Assembly: GCA_025617745.1 (NCBI GenBank)
Contig: CM046873.1
Location: forward strand, 28,719,410-28,783,409
Origin: Heliocidaris erythrogramma
Taxonomy: Eukaryota; Echinodermata; Echinoidea; Camarodonta; Echinometridae
Length of the DNA: 64,000 nt
Direction of reading: 5' to 3'
In this document: positions 24,464-38,344 of the stretch, in pieces
Numbering within the stretch: position 1 is the stretch's first letter
Layout: the number at the start of each line of letters is the position of its first letter
The notes under the pieces: generated by a model
Seen by the model: only the letters and a program-made list of their open reading frames with translations
Database searches by the model: none
What the model was told of the DNA's origin: nothing
Translations under genes and position numbers: made by a program

Positions 24464-25830
24464 TCATTCATGGTTGTAATTTAGCAGCAGATGTTTCTTC
24501 ATTAGAGCTTTAAAAGAAAAATGAGAAGAGGCAGTTTTTATATTTCCAGGTAGTGAGTTCCATATATCAGGACCATTGTGTCTAATAGTTTTTTGCGCTA
24601 TGAATAGTCTGGGATTGTTCAAGTGAATATCAGAAGAATGACGTGTTGGATAGGAATGAATGCTGGAGTTTTGAGTGAAAGCATTTTGAAGAGTACTAGG
24701 TAGAGACTGTTTCGAGAATTTAAACATAAAAATAGCCGTTTAGAATACATGAATGTCATTTATTTTAAGTGTTTTGAGTTTGTAAAATAACGGATCTGTG
24801 TTTGCTAAATAGTGCGAAGACGTAGAAATGCGCAGCGTTTTTTTCTGGAGTAAAAGTAATGAATTGATTCTTGTTTTGTAGGAATTTCCCCATGCCAGGT
24901 TACAGTAAGATAAATACGGATAAACTAGCGCATTATACAATATAAATAAGGATTTTTGAGGTAAACTGTCTTTTAGTTTGTTTAATATACCTACTCCTCT
25001 TGACATGTTAGATGATATATTATCAATGTGATTTTTCCACGTTAAATTGGAATCTATTAACACCCCCAAGAACTTTGTTGAATCTTTACTAGTAAGGGTA
25101 ACATCGTCAATAATTATATCGTCGTGGAAAAAATTTGCTGAACTCGCAGTCTTAAACTATATGAAGTTAGTTTTGCTTATATTTAACGAAAGTTTATTGC
25201 ATTTAAACCAATGGGATATATTGATTAGTTGTGTATTAATTGTTTCAATTAGTTCATTTAAATCCTCATGGGAATGAAATACATTAGTGTCATCTGCAAA
25301 TAATATATATGAATTTTATCAAGGCAAACGTCTATACTTTGTAAAAATGATTCAGTTTTATTGTTTGGTGGTCTGTATACAACTCCAACTACTGTGTTTT
25401 TTGATTTACTATCTATCAGTTCTAGGAATAAGTCTTCAGCATCTTCAATGTGTATGTCCGGTCTTAGCTTATATTTTAAGTCTTTATGAATGTAGACGGC
25501 TACCCCACCGCCTCTTCCAATCTGGCGATCTACTCGAAAGAGATCATAATTTGGAATATCATATATAGGTGGAGAATTATGATTCAACCACGTTTCCGTC
25601 AATGCGATTAGGGAAAACTGAAAATTTTTAAGGACTGACAGAAGTAAATTGAAATTATTAAAACTTTTGTTCAAGCTTCTAGTGTTTAGATGAATTAGAC
25701 TAAGTCCATTTGTAGAAGTATCACTGTTTCCTGCATTTAAAGAATTAAACTTAGTGTTAAAATCCTCAGTTGTATAGTAATCACTATGAATATTCAAGGC
25801 CTGATTATCATTAAGGTAATCATTGTTCAT
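24464..25830 (-). mobile_element. CR1-like LINE, internally deleted, unit 2
   Basis: This is the same insertion and the same internal deletion as in unit 1. Here the endonuclease frame is open from 25830 to 25258 because the one-base loss of unit 1 is absent. The C-terminal tail is at 24464-24727 and the RT end at 24740-25069. Confidence 0.8.
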
Positions 25831-28166
25831 TTTTTGTGGATAGATTGTGTGACGTTATCCTCAACTTATGCCCTGTTGTGCTGTGCGTGCACGTGGGTGC
25901 GTAGTGAAGGTACATGGTGTGTTATAAAGATTAAAGTAAAGAGAGTACATTAAAGTATACAATCTTTCAATGCCAAAAGAAAAAAAGAGAAAAGGTTATT
26001 TGACAGTCTGCCGGGAGTACCAAGGATAAGTAATTGTTGATTAGATACAGCATATAAATATGGAGGGAACAGTTTGAATACAACCATAGCATATAGATTC
26101 TAGAGTTTAATTCCGGTATGGACCAGTGACCGGGTAGACCCGGTAGGTCGCTGATATTGAAAAGAAAATGTGTGTAATTGTTCTCATTACAAAGTATGAG
26201 GCAAAGGCTTACACAGTATGTAGCAATGAGTCTATAGGGAAACCTAGTACAAAAGGATAGTTGCGTAATTTTTTAGACTTCGGGATGGAGCAGAACACGA
26301 GCATGTTTGGAAATAATAAGTGTAGTGCAGTTGGTTTGTTCTTGCAAGTGTAATGGCGAAAGAAAGGCAGCAAATGAGTGAAGCAGAATTTGCTGTAAGG
26401 ATGCTGAAATTATAAATTGGGAAAAAGTAGAGCTGTTTGTTGACATAACAATACATGATTATATGGTTTTCAATTTCTAAAAGAGAAAAGAAACACCTAG
26501 AGCGATTAACATCAGTATGAGTACTTAAATAACATAATTGGTGGTGATTGAGCGGCATATAGCAATCTTAATACTTATGTAAGGTACACATCGACTGAAA
26601 TCAATTGTCAAAAGGCAATCTGTTCAGTTTCAGTACGAAGTACATAGCACAGGAGTACAATACATGGTTATATGTTAAATAACAAAGGAGTACAATACAT
26701 TGTTATACCATTAGGGTCAAAAGTTTGGGAGAATGTGGCCTCAATATACGGTTTTATATTCAGGATAATGCTGAGAACGCAATTAAAAAGTACTGTTTAG
26801 ATTTGTTTGTTTAGTTAAACGCAGACCCCATCTCCTTGTTCTATTGAGGCGATCAAACATATGACATTGACAATGGTGCTGTGAAGATTCATACCATACT
26901 ATTCCAAACCACGTATTTGTGGTATTTCTTTCTTATGGGTTAAACACAGAATGAATAAGTGAGATGCTATAAAAACCCTGAGGTAATTGACCGGCATAAC
27001 AAGTTAAATACCTATGTTAAGAAAAAGGCCCTACATTGACCAAGGTCGAATAGCCGAAAGACAAATTGTTTTGTATGATCCGAAGCAAAATAAAGAGTAA
27101 AACACCAATTGCATAATAGTTCACATGCAGGAGAGTGGACTCCATATAAATCTTTGTTGATTGATTTTTTTTTTCAGAAAAAGGCTGAGAATGCAATTAA
27201 AAAGACTATTCAGAGTCGTTTTAACGTTTGAAATCTAAACACAAGCCGTTATCTCCTAAGGCGATCATCACAATAGTTTATGAAGAAAAAAATGTAAAGC
27301 CTCGCGACCATTCTCCCAGTCAAAATTCCAAAGTATATATCGCCCGTTTAGAGCCAGAAGGGCGCCAACTCATATGTTTTAACACAGAGTCTACGCCCCT
27401 CCGGCCCCCAACACACGACATTGCAACCCGAAAAACAAATAAGAGCTTAATTTATTCAAAATCGGGCTCAGATATAGACAATCGTAAAAAAAAAAAATAA
27501 GTAGGATACTGGTCTATACAAGGTGTAATATATACCTTCGAGTTTCAAATCTAATCAGATCGTTTTACTGTTACTACATTCATTGTGATAATCACATTTT
27601 GTTAATGTTAAAAGAGAAATACGTACCTCTTATGTTATTTTTCGTTCGAGGTTTCATATCCATTCTGAAAACGGAATGAGATAAAATAATAATAGCAATA
27701 AATACCGAAATTTCAATTTCTGTAAAACACATGTATATTCTTAGATATTTGTTTGTTTGTTTGTTTTGATGTCTGAACCCTTTTCATAATTTTGCGTCAC
27801 AAATTCCTGGAAAAATGTTACGTGCTTGATAGGACAAGCACGTTTAAGGACATTCCTATATTCGTTATGTGCATTTTAACAACAGACGAGTACCAGCTAA
27901 TATCCTCTACAATGTTTACCGATCTTACAAAGATTGCAAGACAACATGAAAAGAAACAATTTAGAAGACGACCTCGGCTTTGCTGATAGTTCTGATTTGT
28001 CATCATGTTATGTTATAGGGCCTACGTCTAATCTCCCTTTCAGCTACAGCCTGCAAATACAGGTATCCTAATCAGAGCATTTAATAGGACCTATGTATAG
28101 AAAAGATTACAGGTGAATAATTTTCGTCCCTCCGAATAGCAGAGCGACACTTAGAAATCCCCTATT

Positions 28167-28479
28167 TTACAGAATGTACAGTCCGTCCGGAGTGAAACAC
28201 GTCCTGCGCAAGGTCAGTTCAGCCATTCTGACACCTGATTGGTCAATCTCTAGCAAGGTGCGTCCATCTTGTCGGGGACTTGATGAATAAGGTGAAGTGT
28301 CGGCGTCATGTTGAAACACTAGCAAACGAATCATTCCGCTGACGGACCACGCAGGCGACCAGCCGACACACACTTACGCTCAGAGCACCATTTTCTACAA
28401 TTTACACATTTTGACGTTCTATCGCAAATAATTAAAGAGACATTGGCAGAAATCTAGCGCAGACGACAGAATTATTTAG
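28167..28479 (+). promoter_or_regulatory. Candidate promoter and 5' UTR exon of gene C
   Basis: This is the near-identical counterpart of the segment before gene B. ATTGG (inverted CCAAT) is at 28238-28242, and the donor TTTAG|GTGAGT places the exon end at 28479. It would splice to the acceptor before 31344. Confidence 0.5.
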
Positions 28480-31349
28480 GTGAGTTCGATACATTATTTG
28501 AGATGTGTCTGTTGTATTATGTATAGAAACGCGAATACAAGCATTGTGCATGCAGCGGTTATCATTGATAGAAGCTTTGTAAGATGTTGTTTTTTTCATC
28601 AGTGGCAGATGTGTTAACTTAGATAAGTTTCACTAGTTAGCTCCAGCTCGTTTTAATAAGCATGATATTAAGAGACGAGTAAATAAAGAAGTTAATTATA
28701 TCCCAGGTGTAGTGGTTCCCATGCATTTAGAGAGCAAGAGAGAGAGAGATGGGAGAGAGAGAAAACACAACATCATGGACTTCAGTCAAAGAATGATATG
28801 CTATATAGTAGCCTAAACGAGATTTATTAAAATACATTATCATTTACAGATTTTTTTTTTAACAGTTATATACTGCTTTTTACAGTTTAACTAGAATAAA
28901 CAGTACAATACCGTGATTTACTGTGCAGCGGGTTGCCAGTAATTTACTGTAAATTCCTACAGCAATTTTTTACAGTGTAGGTTCAAATATTTTGTGAATA
29001 TTAACACTTGACTGATTTATACTCTAACCTGGGGACTAAATTGGACGTTTTGGTATCACCCGGGGACGTTTTGACCGGTCACCATTAAATAATTCACTCT
29101 GCTTTTATTTATTTTTATCTTTTCGTTCCATAATAATGTATTTATCTTGTTTTTATATTAGTTATAGATACAATATACTGATTTCCACTCGAAATCTCTT
29201 TTATTTCACCAATCTTATTTTGTGATGTTAGCTCAACTGTATATGATGTACATATGTTTTGTTCAGTAGTTTTTATCCCTCTCAAACAATTACTTTGATT
29301 AATTAAACGATAATCATTTTTTAAAACATATAATATTATTCGATTAGGGGGTCTACATCACACAAGCTAAGCTTTTTAGTAGATCCCTCCACATATCCAT
29401 TTGTCATCTTTCTGTCATATCCATGTATTCTGTTTTTGCAGTGCTGGTAATTTGCACATATTGTTGTAATTTCATTGTAAATGTGGAATCTGAGTAAAAT
29501 CAAATCAATTAATCAAAACCTTAAAACATCCAATTTGTAATTGTATGCACTATTCTCTTTTCATGATAATGTGGGTCTGTTCCTACAGAGTAACATAATT
29601 TGAACAGAACAATTGTATTCACCCTTGGACGATCTTTGTTTTTCCTCGAATTATCAAAACCCATAACATTTATTGCAACCATCATCATGACCGCACGCCA
29701 TCATAATAACTATACCATGTCTGGCCTGGGCCAGTTGTCAGGGTTGTGTGACGTGAATGACGTCACGATGCTCTACATTCTCATATCCGGCCTTTGTTTA
29801 AATGTAGCTCCCCACCCCACCCAAACATTGTTGATAACCCCACAAAAGTTTAGTTTTCGGTTTGTCATGCACTTTTGTCTTACTTTGTTATATTCCACAT
29901 TAACGAGGTAGATTTTATATAACCAAAGAATTATGAACGCGCGCAATACATAAGAATTAGACAGAGCCGGATATCACAAGAATATGGTCGCCTAAAGCCT
30001 AAAAAGCCAGCTTTTTTCTTAGCAAACAAAGCGCCAAACTGGTTTCGGGACAGGATAAATTCTGTCTATAGTTTTTAAACAATGGTATCGAGAATAACCA
30101 TTGTTACAGACACAGCGTGGTAGGTCGTCACTGTAAATCTATGGACGAATAAAGATAAGGACTGTTATCGGGTAAAACTAATGGTCGTAATGAGAGGTTC
30201 TTTTAAAACACATCTTCGGATTAAATGTTTATTTTGATTATGCTTAAAAACATTTTAAACAAATACAGTTTATTATTCACATTGAACGAAATAATATTTA
30301 CGAATGGAATAACCTACATGTTTTACGCCGGTACTGAAAAATAAAACGAAACAACGTGTGACGTCATAGATACATTAGTAACAAAAAGGATAAAGAAGGG
30401 TAGGTCCACAGGTATAACAGGACGAATTTAAATGGGCTGAAAGGACAAACGCCATGAAGAGTATTCCTCAATGGGATGTTGGGTATTTTTTCTAGAATAT
30501 TACGTTCGGAGTTGGAGTAAAAGAGAAAATTATAGAGAAAAGTGAAAATGTGACCAGGCACAACAAAACCACCAAAATGTCGCTAGATATGAATTTTTAG
30601 TTAAGGTCTGATTCTGAAAGAGGACATTATCAGCTTTAAAACGAAATATAACTCATTAGCATTGGATGTTCCTAACTCACTGTACAAAGAGAAGAATGCA
30701 AAGTCCCTCATAATGTTACTTCTGAGAAATAAGGGTTTAAAGTTTGCTGTCTATCAATGCAAGAACTTAATCTGTTTACTCATTTTTGATCTCCCATAAA
30801 TTTTAATCAGGGTCGTAAAAAGAAAAGTAATACAAAAAAATCCGTTAGAAGACACACGTAAGTCTAATAAAACAAAACTGTCACAAAATACCACTTTAAG
30901 ATTGTTTGGTGCCCCCACATTGTTATATTACTAAGAAAAAAAAGTATACTCTTCCAGGAAATACCGAGCCAACCAAAAACACATTGATTGAGCTCTTACT
31001 GAAAATCACACAGTGCGACTTTTTGGTGGTTTTGTGGTGCCTGGTCACAAATGAAGTAAGAATTTCAATGAACTAAGATATTCTCTTGAAGCAACTTTGA
31101 TGATGATGACGTTTTATGTTGATAAAGAAAATATCAAGGATGATTAGACGGTAAGATGAGGATGATAGTGTTGGTGATGGTGGTAATGATGATGATAATG
31201 ACGACGACGATGATGATGGGGCTGAAAGAGAGCAATCATTTAACTCATAATCACATCTGTGCATATTCATAATTTAAAATGCAGGAACACCGTAATAAAA
31301 CAAAACAACATAATAACCTTAATATTTTCTCTCTCCTTTGCAGACCAAA

Positions 31350-34300
31350 ATGAATCGATTCCTGGTCCTGCTGGTCGTGCTGGCCCTGGTCCTGGGCCTA
31401 GTCGCAGCTAGGTCCCAACCTAAAAAGAATAAAGGCAGGAACAAGGAAGGCGGAAGGCGTGTGGGAAAAGGTACCTTAGATTAAATCATTCTCAGACAAA
31501 ATGTATGAGTCAGAGCAGGCACCGGAAATGACCTGCGTTGATAAGGAATGATGGGCCCTACTATCGGCCGTCTAATTAATGATGGTTGTAGCAGTTGGGA
31601 ATAACATTGATCATCAAGAAGTTAACAAACCAAAAAGCAAAAACTAACAATAAACACACACAAAAAAACAGAGGGACAACCAATGACAGAAAGTAAAATC
31701 TCTCTAAGTCTCCCCCTCTTTATAAAGGCCACTTGGCTATAGTGACCCCCTAAATTTTCTCCCTCCAAAAAAAGAAAGAAATACCATTCATCTGTCTACA
31801 TTGGTCACGTTTTGTATTTTCCTTGGGTTGCCTTATAAATATTTGACTCATTTGGGAAAGGAAAAAATTATACAATTGTATTTAAGCTTGAGAATATAAT
31901 AGATTCAGGGGTGTATTCCGAAATTTAAAACCGGGGGGGGGGGGGAAGAGGGTAGGATATATTTCGCTATTTTTGAAGGTTCGGGAGCCGTTGACCGACT
32001 GCAAGTGGAATTTACCCTTGGCCTTCAAACAACGTATGGGTTGGGGGGGGGGGGGGGGGGCTCATCACTTCGTTCAGAAGGAAGAAGTATCTTGTGCACT
32101 TCTCATTTTCAATAATTATTTTCATTAAAAAATCGTGATAAAATTCTGATCGGATCTCTGGTTTTCACCAAGGTCGACATGTGTGATGTGCCTTAGGTAA
32201 GGCACAACAATTAAAGCTTGAGAGTAACGATTAAAAATCTGTAAAAAAAATGAGAACACGTCGACGTCAGATATTGAAATCATGATAAATACATGTATAT
32301 AGAAAGAAACATTCGTGTTCATTGTAGACATGGTAGAATCTATGTTCTTTCGTCAATCAAATTAATCAGTGGTGGAACTCTATTAATCTCAAATTTCTAT
32401 CACCCATGCATGCACAGGCAACACCGAACCCGCAGCCGGAGTAGAATGGACGTGGGGCGAGTGCGTACCGAACAAAGGCTCATGCGGCAAGGGACAGAAG
32501 ACCGGTAACTGTAGCGGTGAGTTGTGTGAAGTCGCCAACGAGACAACCGCCTGCCGCGTCAAGTGCGCAAAGGAAGCGGGCCCAACCGAAGCTCCGGCTA
32601 ACGGCGATGTTGAAGGGGCGGTCACGGATGCAGCTCCGGTTCGAGGCGGCGGTAGACCCGGTAAAGGACGTCGACCGAGCAAGGACGGGACTGGGATGAC
32701 TCAGGAGAACAACGGGAACGGGAATGGGAGGAGGGAGAAGCCACCAAGAGGGGAGCGAAGACCCAACAAGACCGACAAACCAGCTAAGACAAAGGGTGAG
32801 CTAAATAAACCAGACCAGGGGGGCGTTTCATGAAAGGACTTGTCAGATATTTTATCGACAAATCTGCTCTCAGCCAATCAGATGCAAGGATTTCAGTAGC
32901 TTATAACAGTTGTCAGATAAAATATCCGACGATTTCCTTTCATGAAACGCGCCCCAGGGCCTCGTTATCAATAACAAGTTTTGATAATCGTTATAAGCTA
33001 CTGAAATCCTTGAATCTGATTGGCTGAGGGCGAAGTTGTCACAGAAATGAGGCAGTTTTTTTTTTTTACTAATAACACCTATTATCAGTACCACCTGTCA
33101 CGATATTCTGTAACAAAATGGACTAACAGCGAAAATGCTTAGTAGCGTATCTTTATCAGTTATTGTAAAAAACGTTACAAGTTAAATGAAACAATACCAA
33201 GATCACAAATGCTTAAGATATGTTATGCGTGTAATTATCTGCTAAGCTAGTTACTCAAAATAATACTATAGCGTGTCAGAAGCTTGCAGGAATAACAATA
33301 ACTAATTATTAATGTGATTTATCACTATCAAATATTATACCTTGTGATTACGTATACCGGTGAATGCAATAATTGGTATTTTGCTTCTCGGAGAGTAAAC
33401 GCCAGTACATTTGAAAAGATTAGTACACCTATGTTAATTCTTGTAATTACCCATGGATCTATTCCAAGTTTAAGCTTAACTATATGCCCTTTTCCCAAAA
33501 GCTACTAGTCACCGTCATAAAGGCCCTACAATGTTGGACGCCCCCCCCAAACACAAAAACAAAACAAAACTGAATAGTACTACCGATTATAATGTAGACC
33601 TATATCTCTTTGATTTTTTCCTTTATTATCATTCTTTCCTAGAATGCACATATGCAAGAGCGACGATGTCCGAATGCGACCCGATCACCAACAGAATGAA
33701 CAAGACCCGGGCCCTGAAGGGAACCCCTACCCCAGAATGTCCTGAGGTCGTCGTAGAAACTGTGCGGTGCGAGAGGATCACATTGAAGAGAGAGAACAGG
33801 AGTGAGTATTTGTCTGGTTTAGAAGGGGCGAATCCAGAAATTTATAATGGGGGGGGGGGCATTATTCTTCCGACCGGGGGAGGTGAAAGTGACCTCGCTA
33901 GAGGGGTGCATGAGGATGGCTTGTAACACCCCGATTCAAAATGATCTGCAACGCCCCTGGCGAAGGGGGGGGGGGGGTGGGGCGGATGGGGAGGCGGAAT
34001 GTTGACCCGCGGTAAGTTTTATTGATGTTTTCTTGGTGTTTAAACTGTGAGGGACGTAGGGTCGACTTCTCCCTATCATCCATGATATATTGTAGATAGG
34101 CACTCTCTAGACCCCATCTAAGAAAAGAACTTGCAATTCAATTGAATCGACCACGAGTCCTCTAAGTAATTGCAAATGGACTCTACCAACAGCTATTTTG
34201 AAAAGAGATTAACCAGCGGAGGCAGAAAATAATCGTCTGGTATGGGGGAATCGTTTTATAAAAGCAGACTTTGTCATTATGGATAAGGTTGACGAATGTC

Positions 34301-36026
34301 ATTTGTAATAAACAATTCCTCGTATTGGACGATTTTCTATCTATATCCAACCCGGCCTGGTTTTATCGATGTTTCAACAAGTATGACTGATGGTTACAGT
34401 TATTTATTATGAGGTTTGCTCGGTCATTGCACCTAATCAATTTTAATTTCCTTGAAATGTTTGCGACCGTGTTATATCAACTTTAAGTGGTTTTTTTTTA
34501 ATTTAACCTCAGATTGTAACTACACGAGGGGTGAGTTTGGACCTTGCAATGAGACGACAAACCGTATGACCAGACAGGACACACTCTCAGACTCCGACCA
34601 GGTTTCTGAGGAGTGCAGATTGGTGAGGACCATCGAGAAGAAATGTCCCAGATCAGGTATGGAAATCTTCATCATTTGGTAAAAAAAAATATGCATTTTG
34701 ACCATTAAAGGATCAGCCCTTTTGTCGATTGTGCCCACCCCCTTTTAGAATGAAAACCTTTTTTTTTTACTTTTTTTTAATCGTCTGCAATTTTATTTTA
34801 CCGAGTAATCTTATTTCCATTTGTTTGACAATCTCGGCTAACTGCCCCTTTAAAATATTCCGCCGTCGTTATTACAGTCGTATGACCGAATAGCTAGGCC
34901 TACCCGCATTTATGAATATCAAATTTGTCTTTTATCTTTCTCTCACACATCGTAGAGAATAGTGGTAAGCCTGTGCGATGCAGGTATAACTGGGAGCTAG
35001 CCCCTGCCTGCGACGAAACCACGAATAAAATCACCTTGACTGGCTCGCTTGTGATTGTAGAGGGCGCCCCAGCTGACTGCGAAGCCGTCAGGACACACGA
35101 ATTGAATTGCAAACAAGGCAAAGGTAGGTGATACTCTTCCTTTCTTGTGATTTCATCCAGATTTGGGAGTCACTAGGGGTGTCAACTATTTTTTGTCATA
35201 GAAAGGGATGGGGGATTAATCGATTGGGAATATCGATTACAAAGGTGGACAGATGCACTCTGGATTATCACCAGTGTTCGACATTCTCTAAACCAATCAG
35301 ATGCTTCACCCTATTACCTGAATTCATGGCATAGCCTATATTTATGTATAATATAATATAATATGCCCATTTATATAGCGCAGCCACTATATGGATATAC
35401 TCTACTGCGCTTAATACAAAGTATCACATTATTACCCCGGCTATGTACTCATAATGGTTTAGATATTATTTGTAATCAGAGACAATATAATGTTGATTCT
35501 GTTCTAAAAGTTTCAGGCTGACGATAGAGTATGCACGACTCCGAAACATGTGTTCTATGTTTTTACGTTAAAGCTGTTATGTCGTCCTTTTTGATTATGT
35601 TCAATCTTTCCTACCCCTCCTTCCCATTGATGTCTTCCGATTTGCTATTCTCTTCTACGTAACAAAACAATGATGAGAGACAATACGAGAGACAGGACTT
35701 GACGTGTGTCTTTCAACAAAAATTCTCACCAACCGGAAATATCTAACGTTTGAAAAATCAGTAGAAACGGTAATTTTCGAAATATGGGATATGGATGGTA
35801 ACGATGGTGCGTGATTCCTGTGAAATTACGCTTCTTGTTATGTTTGATGTTATGTTTGATATAAACACCGTCTACTTTACCTCTTCTCCCTGCAGTACCC
35901 TGTTCACTAGGTGAATGGGGTGAATTCAGCGAGTGCCTGGACGGAATCCAGACTCGAACCCGTGAGCTGCAGAAAGGCCCTCACATCTGCCAACGTCTCA
36001 TGCGGGAGTCAGTCACTTGTGAATAA
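31350..36026 (+). CDS. Midkine/pleiotrophin-like gene C, complete (366 aa), no YR element
   Basis: The coding exons are 31350-31470, 32418-32795, 33643-33801, 34513-34656, 34956-35123 and 35896-36026. Exon lengths and phases match gene B exactly. The product has a signal peptide, a six-cysteine N-domain, a basic linker and four C-domain modules. It is the most divergent copy, with substitutions such as AAG for AAE and AGP for AGT in exon 2, MSEC for MSDC in exon 3, SDS for SDP in exon 4 and ITL for ITM in exon 5. All cysteines are kept. Intron 3 is short (33802-34512) and lacks the recombinase element found in A, B and D. Intron 2 carries an extra inverted-repeat element at 32818-32955. The intact frame and conserved splice sites suggest a functional gene. 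Confidence 0.88.
32818..32955. repeat. 138-bp inverted-repeat MITE in gene C intron 2
   Basis: The ends GGGGCGTTTCATGAAAGGA and TCCTTTCATGAAACGCGCCCC-type are inverted repeats. It is absent from the matching intron of B and D. The interior (CTCAGCCAATCAGATGCAAG) is the reverse complement of sequence found immediately to its right in all copies, so it sits next to an older, inverted relative. Confidence 0.72.
32956..33045. repeat. Older relative of the adjacent MITE
   Basis: This reads CTTGAATCTGATTGGCTGAG, the inverted counterpart of the interior of 32818-32955. It is also present in gene B (about 15524-15600) and gene D (about 53277-53355). Confidence 0.55.
35346..35445. repeat. Short interspersed repeat fragment in gene C intron 5
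   Basis: TATAA repeats lead into GCCCATTTATATAGCGCAG and end near ACCCCGGCT. It is absent from A, B and D. It resembles the opening of the repeat at 63105-63330. Confidence 0.55.
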
Positions 36027-37313
36027 AATTAACATGGCACACGCAAACCGTCGTTAAAGGGGACCAGTCACACATATACAAGTTTTATTTGCATATTTTT
36101 TTTCTTTTTGTTCAATGCCGGAGTACTATATCCAAACTATCAGCTTAAAATGTTAAATCTGTAAAGCCCGGCTCACACGAGGCGTCGTTTCAAGTGGATT
36201 TTTGAATGAGCAATGTTGCAATTATAGTTTCCTTGAAAAAATAGAACAGTAATGTTTGTGGTACGGTAGGTATTAATTATAAAAAGCCAACGTGAAATTG
36301 ACGTAGACATACATGGACATGTATTTTCAAAGTGATATTATGAACTTGTGGCAAATTAAAATTACTGAAATTCAAGTGGATATTTAAAAAAAAGTGATTG
36401 AAATTATCTATTGCAAAATAACAACAATGGTTGGGAAACAATATACAATGCATGTATTTTAAAGAAAAACTGAAAAGAATTGATGTATGCTTGTTACTGT
36501 GTAAACTATAATAACTCTGGACAGTTTGGACAAAAAACAACAAAATTCAACGTATTTTGTCTCATGAAGAGTATTATGAACACGGTGTACATATGCCAAT
36601 TCAACCATATACCTTCTCCTTTTTATAATTTGTAAACTTTGTTATTGTGAAATAAGGAAACATTATTTTACACTGATTGCTGTGATTATGAAAGTACTTG
36701 CGATAATATATTTTTTCTTCATTTTTCAAAATATTTTTTGAATACAGCTAATTTTACTTTAACAACGTTCCAAAAGTCGCATGTGAATGTTGATAAATGT
36801 CTAACTGTGTCATTGCCTAACTGTGTCATTGCCTATGTATTTGTATATCACAAAAATCTTCCGTCATGACGCTCCCGACAATTTTGAACTGTCGAATTCT
36901 GCGTGGACCGAGTATGTATTTACAGGGTTGTTATGTGGCCGATATGCTTCATGGACGAATTTCGATAAAGATAAAAAAAATAAAAATAAACAAGAAATAA
37001 GCAATTTCTAGGGGGAGGGGAGGATGAATGACTTAAGAGCCATTCCGTATCAAACGATTATCCCTTGTAAAACATTGGTAATTTTCTCAAGTCTTATTTC
37101 CATTTGCAATGAACTTTCCATTTTAACTCTCAATTTACAATGCGAAAAACAAATGTTTTACAACTTTCTTTATCAAATATGATAAGAAGCTTTTAGGGAC
37201 AAATTTGAAGTTGAATAAAGTTGAATTCAGTGTACATAATGCTAAATATGCAAGACATATTTTGCAATACTTATTTATTTGTATAATGATGTGCATATCA
37301 ATTTGTGTACATA

Positions 37314-38344
37314 TTCAATTCAATTCAATTTATTTAGCAAATTCATAAAAAACATTACAAATACAATACATGTAATACATTTAAACAATTTAAACAATTG
37401 AAACAATAAAATACTTAAGAAATTGCAGGGAAATGCAGCAGAAGTCTTATATTGAAGCTGCACCCCATGTTATACATAACTACAGTACATGAATAAAATA
37501 CAGTATGTAAAACACGTTGTGCCCTAACACATACACACACCCATACACACACACACACGCTCACACGTTTACATGGCTTTACTTCCGAGGAACTATTGTT
37601 CCTCTATTGTTACTCGTCCTCGGACAGTCGACGGAATAAAGCACAAATTCACTGTCCGCCTTCCGAGGACCATTGTTGTCATGATTTTTTTTGTTCTCTG
37701 TCCGAAAATGTCCTCGGACATAATGCTAAACAAACGCACACTCACATGCAAAATGCCTATTAGATATGTTATTGCACGTACTGAAGTAAATACATTTTAT
37801 ATTTTCTCTTAAAAACATCCAATGATGAACTAATTTTGATATCATTCGGTATTTCATTCCAAATGTTCGGACCATTGTAAAATATGGATTTTTGAAATAA
37901 CGTGGTTCTTGCACATGGAATATTGTAATTTCTGTTACTCCGTGTAAAATAATCATGTATTCAAATTAAAATATGACATAATAGAAACTGGAAGAACTTT
38001 ATGAAAACACATATACATGAATATTGCACTTTGAAGTTTATACATATCATGAATATTTAAAATTTTAAGACGAGCAAAAAGTAGTGTGGTATGAGCTAAA
38101 TACTTGCTATGTGTAATAATTCTTATAGCTCGTTTTTGAAGTTTAAATACGAGTAGTATTTTTGGCAGTAGAATTTGCCCACATCAATATACAATAATTT
38201 AAATAAGGTGATATTAGGGTATGGTATAACATTAACAATATATCTTGGGGGGGGGGGGAAACTTTACATTATTAAGAATGCCAATATTTTTAGATGTAGT
38301 GTTACATATGACACCAGTGTTCATTCCATGTGAATTTTTCATCA
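37314..38344 (-). mobile_element. Second LINE 3' fragment with TTGAA-type tail
   Basis: This insertion of about 1 kb is present only in unit 3; in unit 1 the flanks join near 4127. On the - strand it encodes a LINE-type C-terminus (NGPNIWNEIPNDIK near 37850) and ends in short tandem AATTG repeats at 37315-37332. The sequence ATATT occurs at both edges, consistent with a target-site duplication. A CA-rich tract (37527-37565) and a cluster of small palindromes (37585-37719) lie inside. Confidence 0.72.
37585..37719. repeat. Cluster of nested palindromes inside the LINE fragment
   Basis: This contains GAGGAAC-TATT-GTTCCTC (37587-37604). It also has GTCCTCGGACAGT at 37616-37628 with an inverted partner at 37651-37670, and TGTCCGA...TCGGACA at 37698-37719. 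It may be a small foldback insertion within the LINE remnant. Confidence 0.5.

Larger units (their letters stand above)
17281..31480. repeat. Array unit 2 (near-identical part)
   Basis: This is the second copy of the block: exons 4-6 of gene B, the intergenic region, and the 5' UTR and first coding exon of gene C. Similarity to unit 1 drops soon after gene C exon 1. From there the C intron 2 to intron 3 region differs from B by many small indels. Confidence 0.85.
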
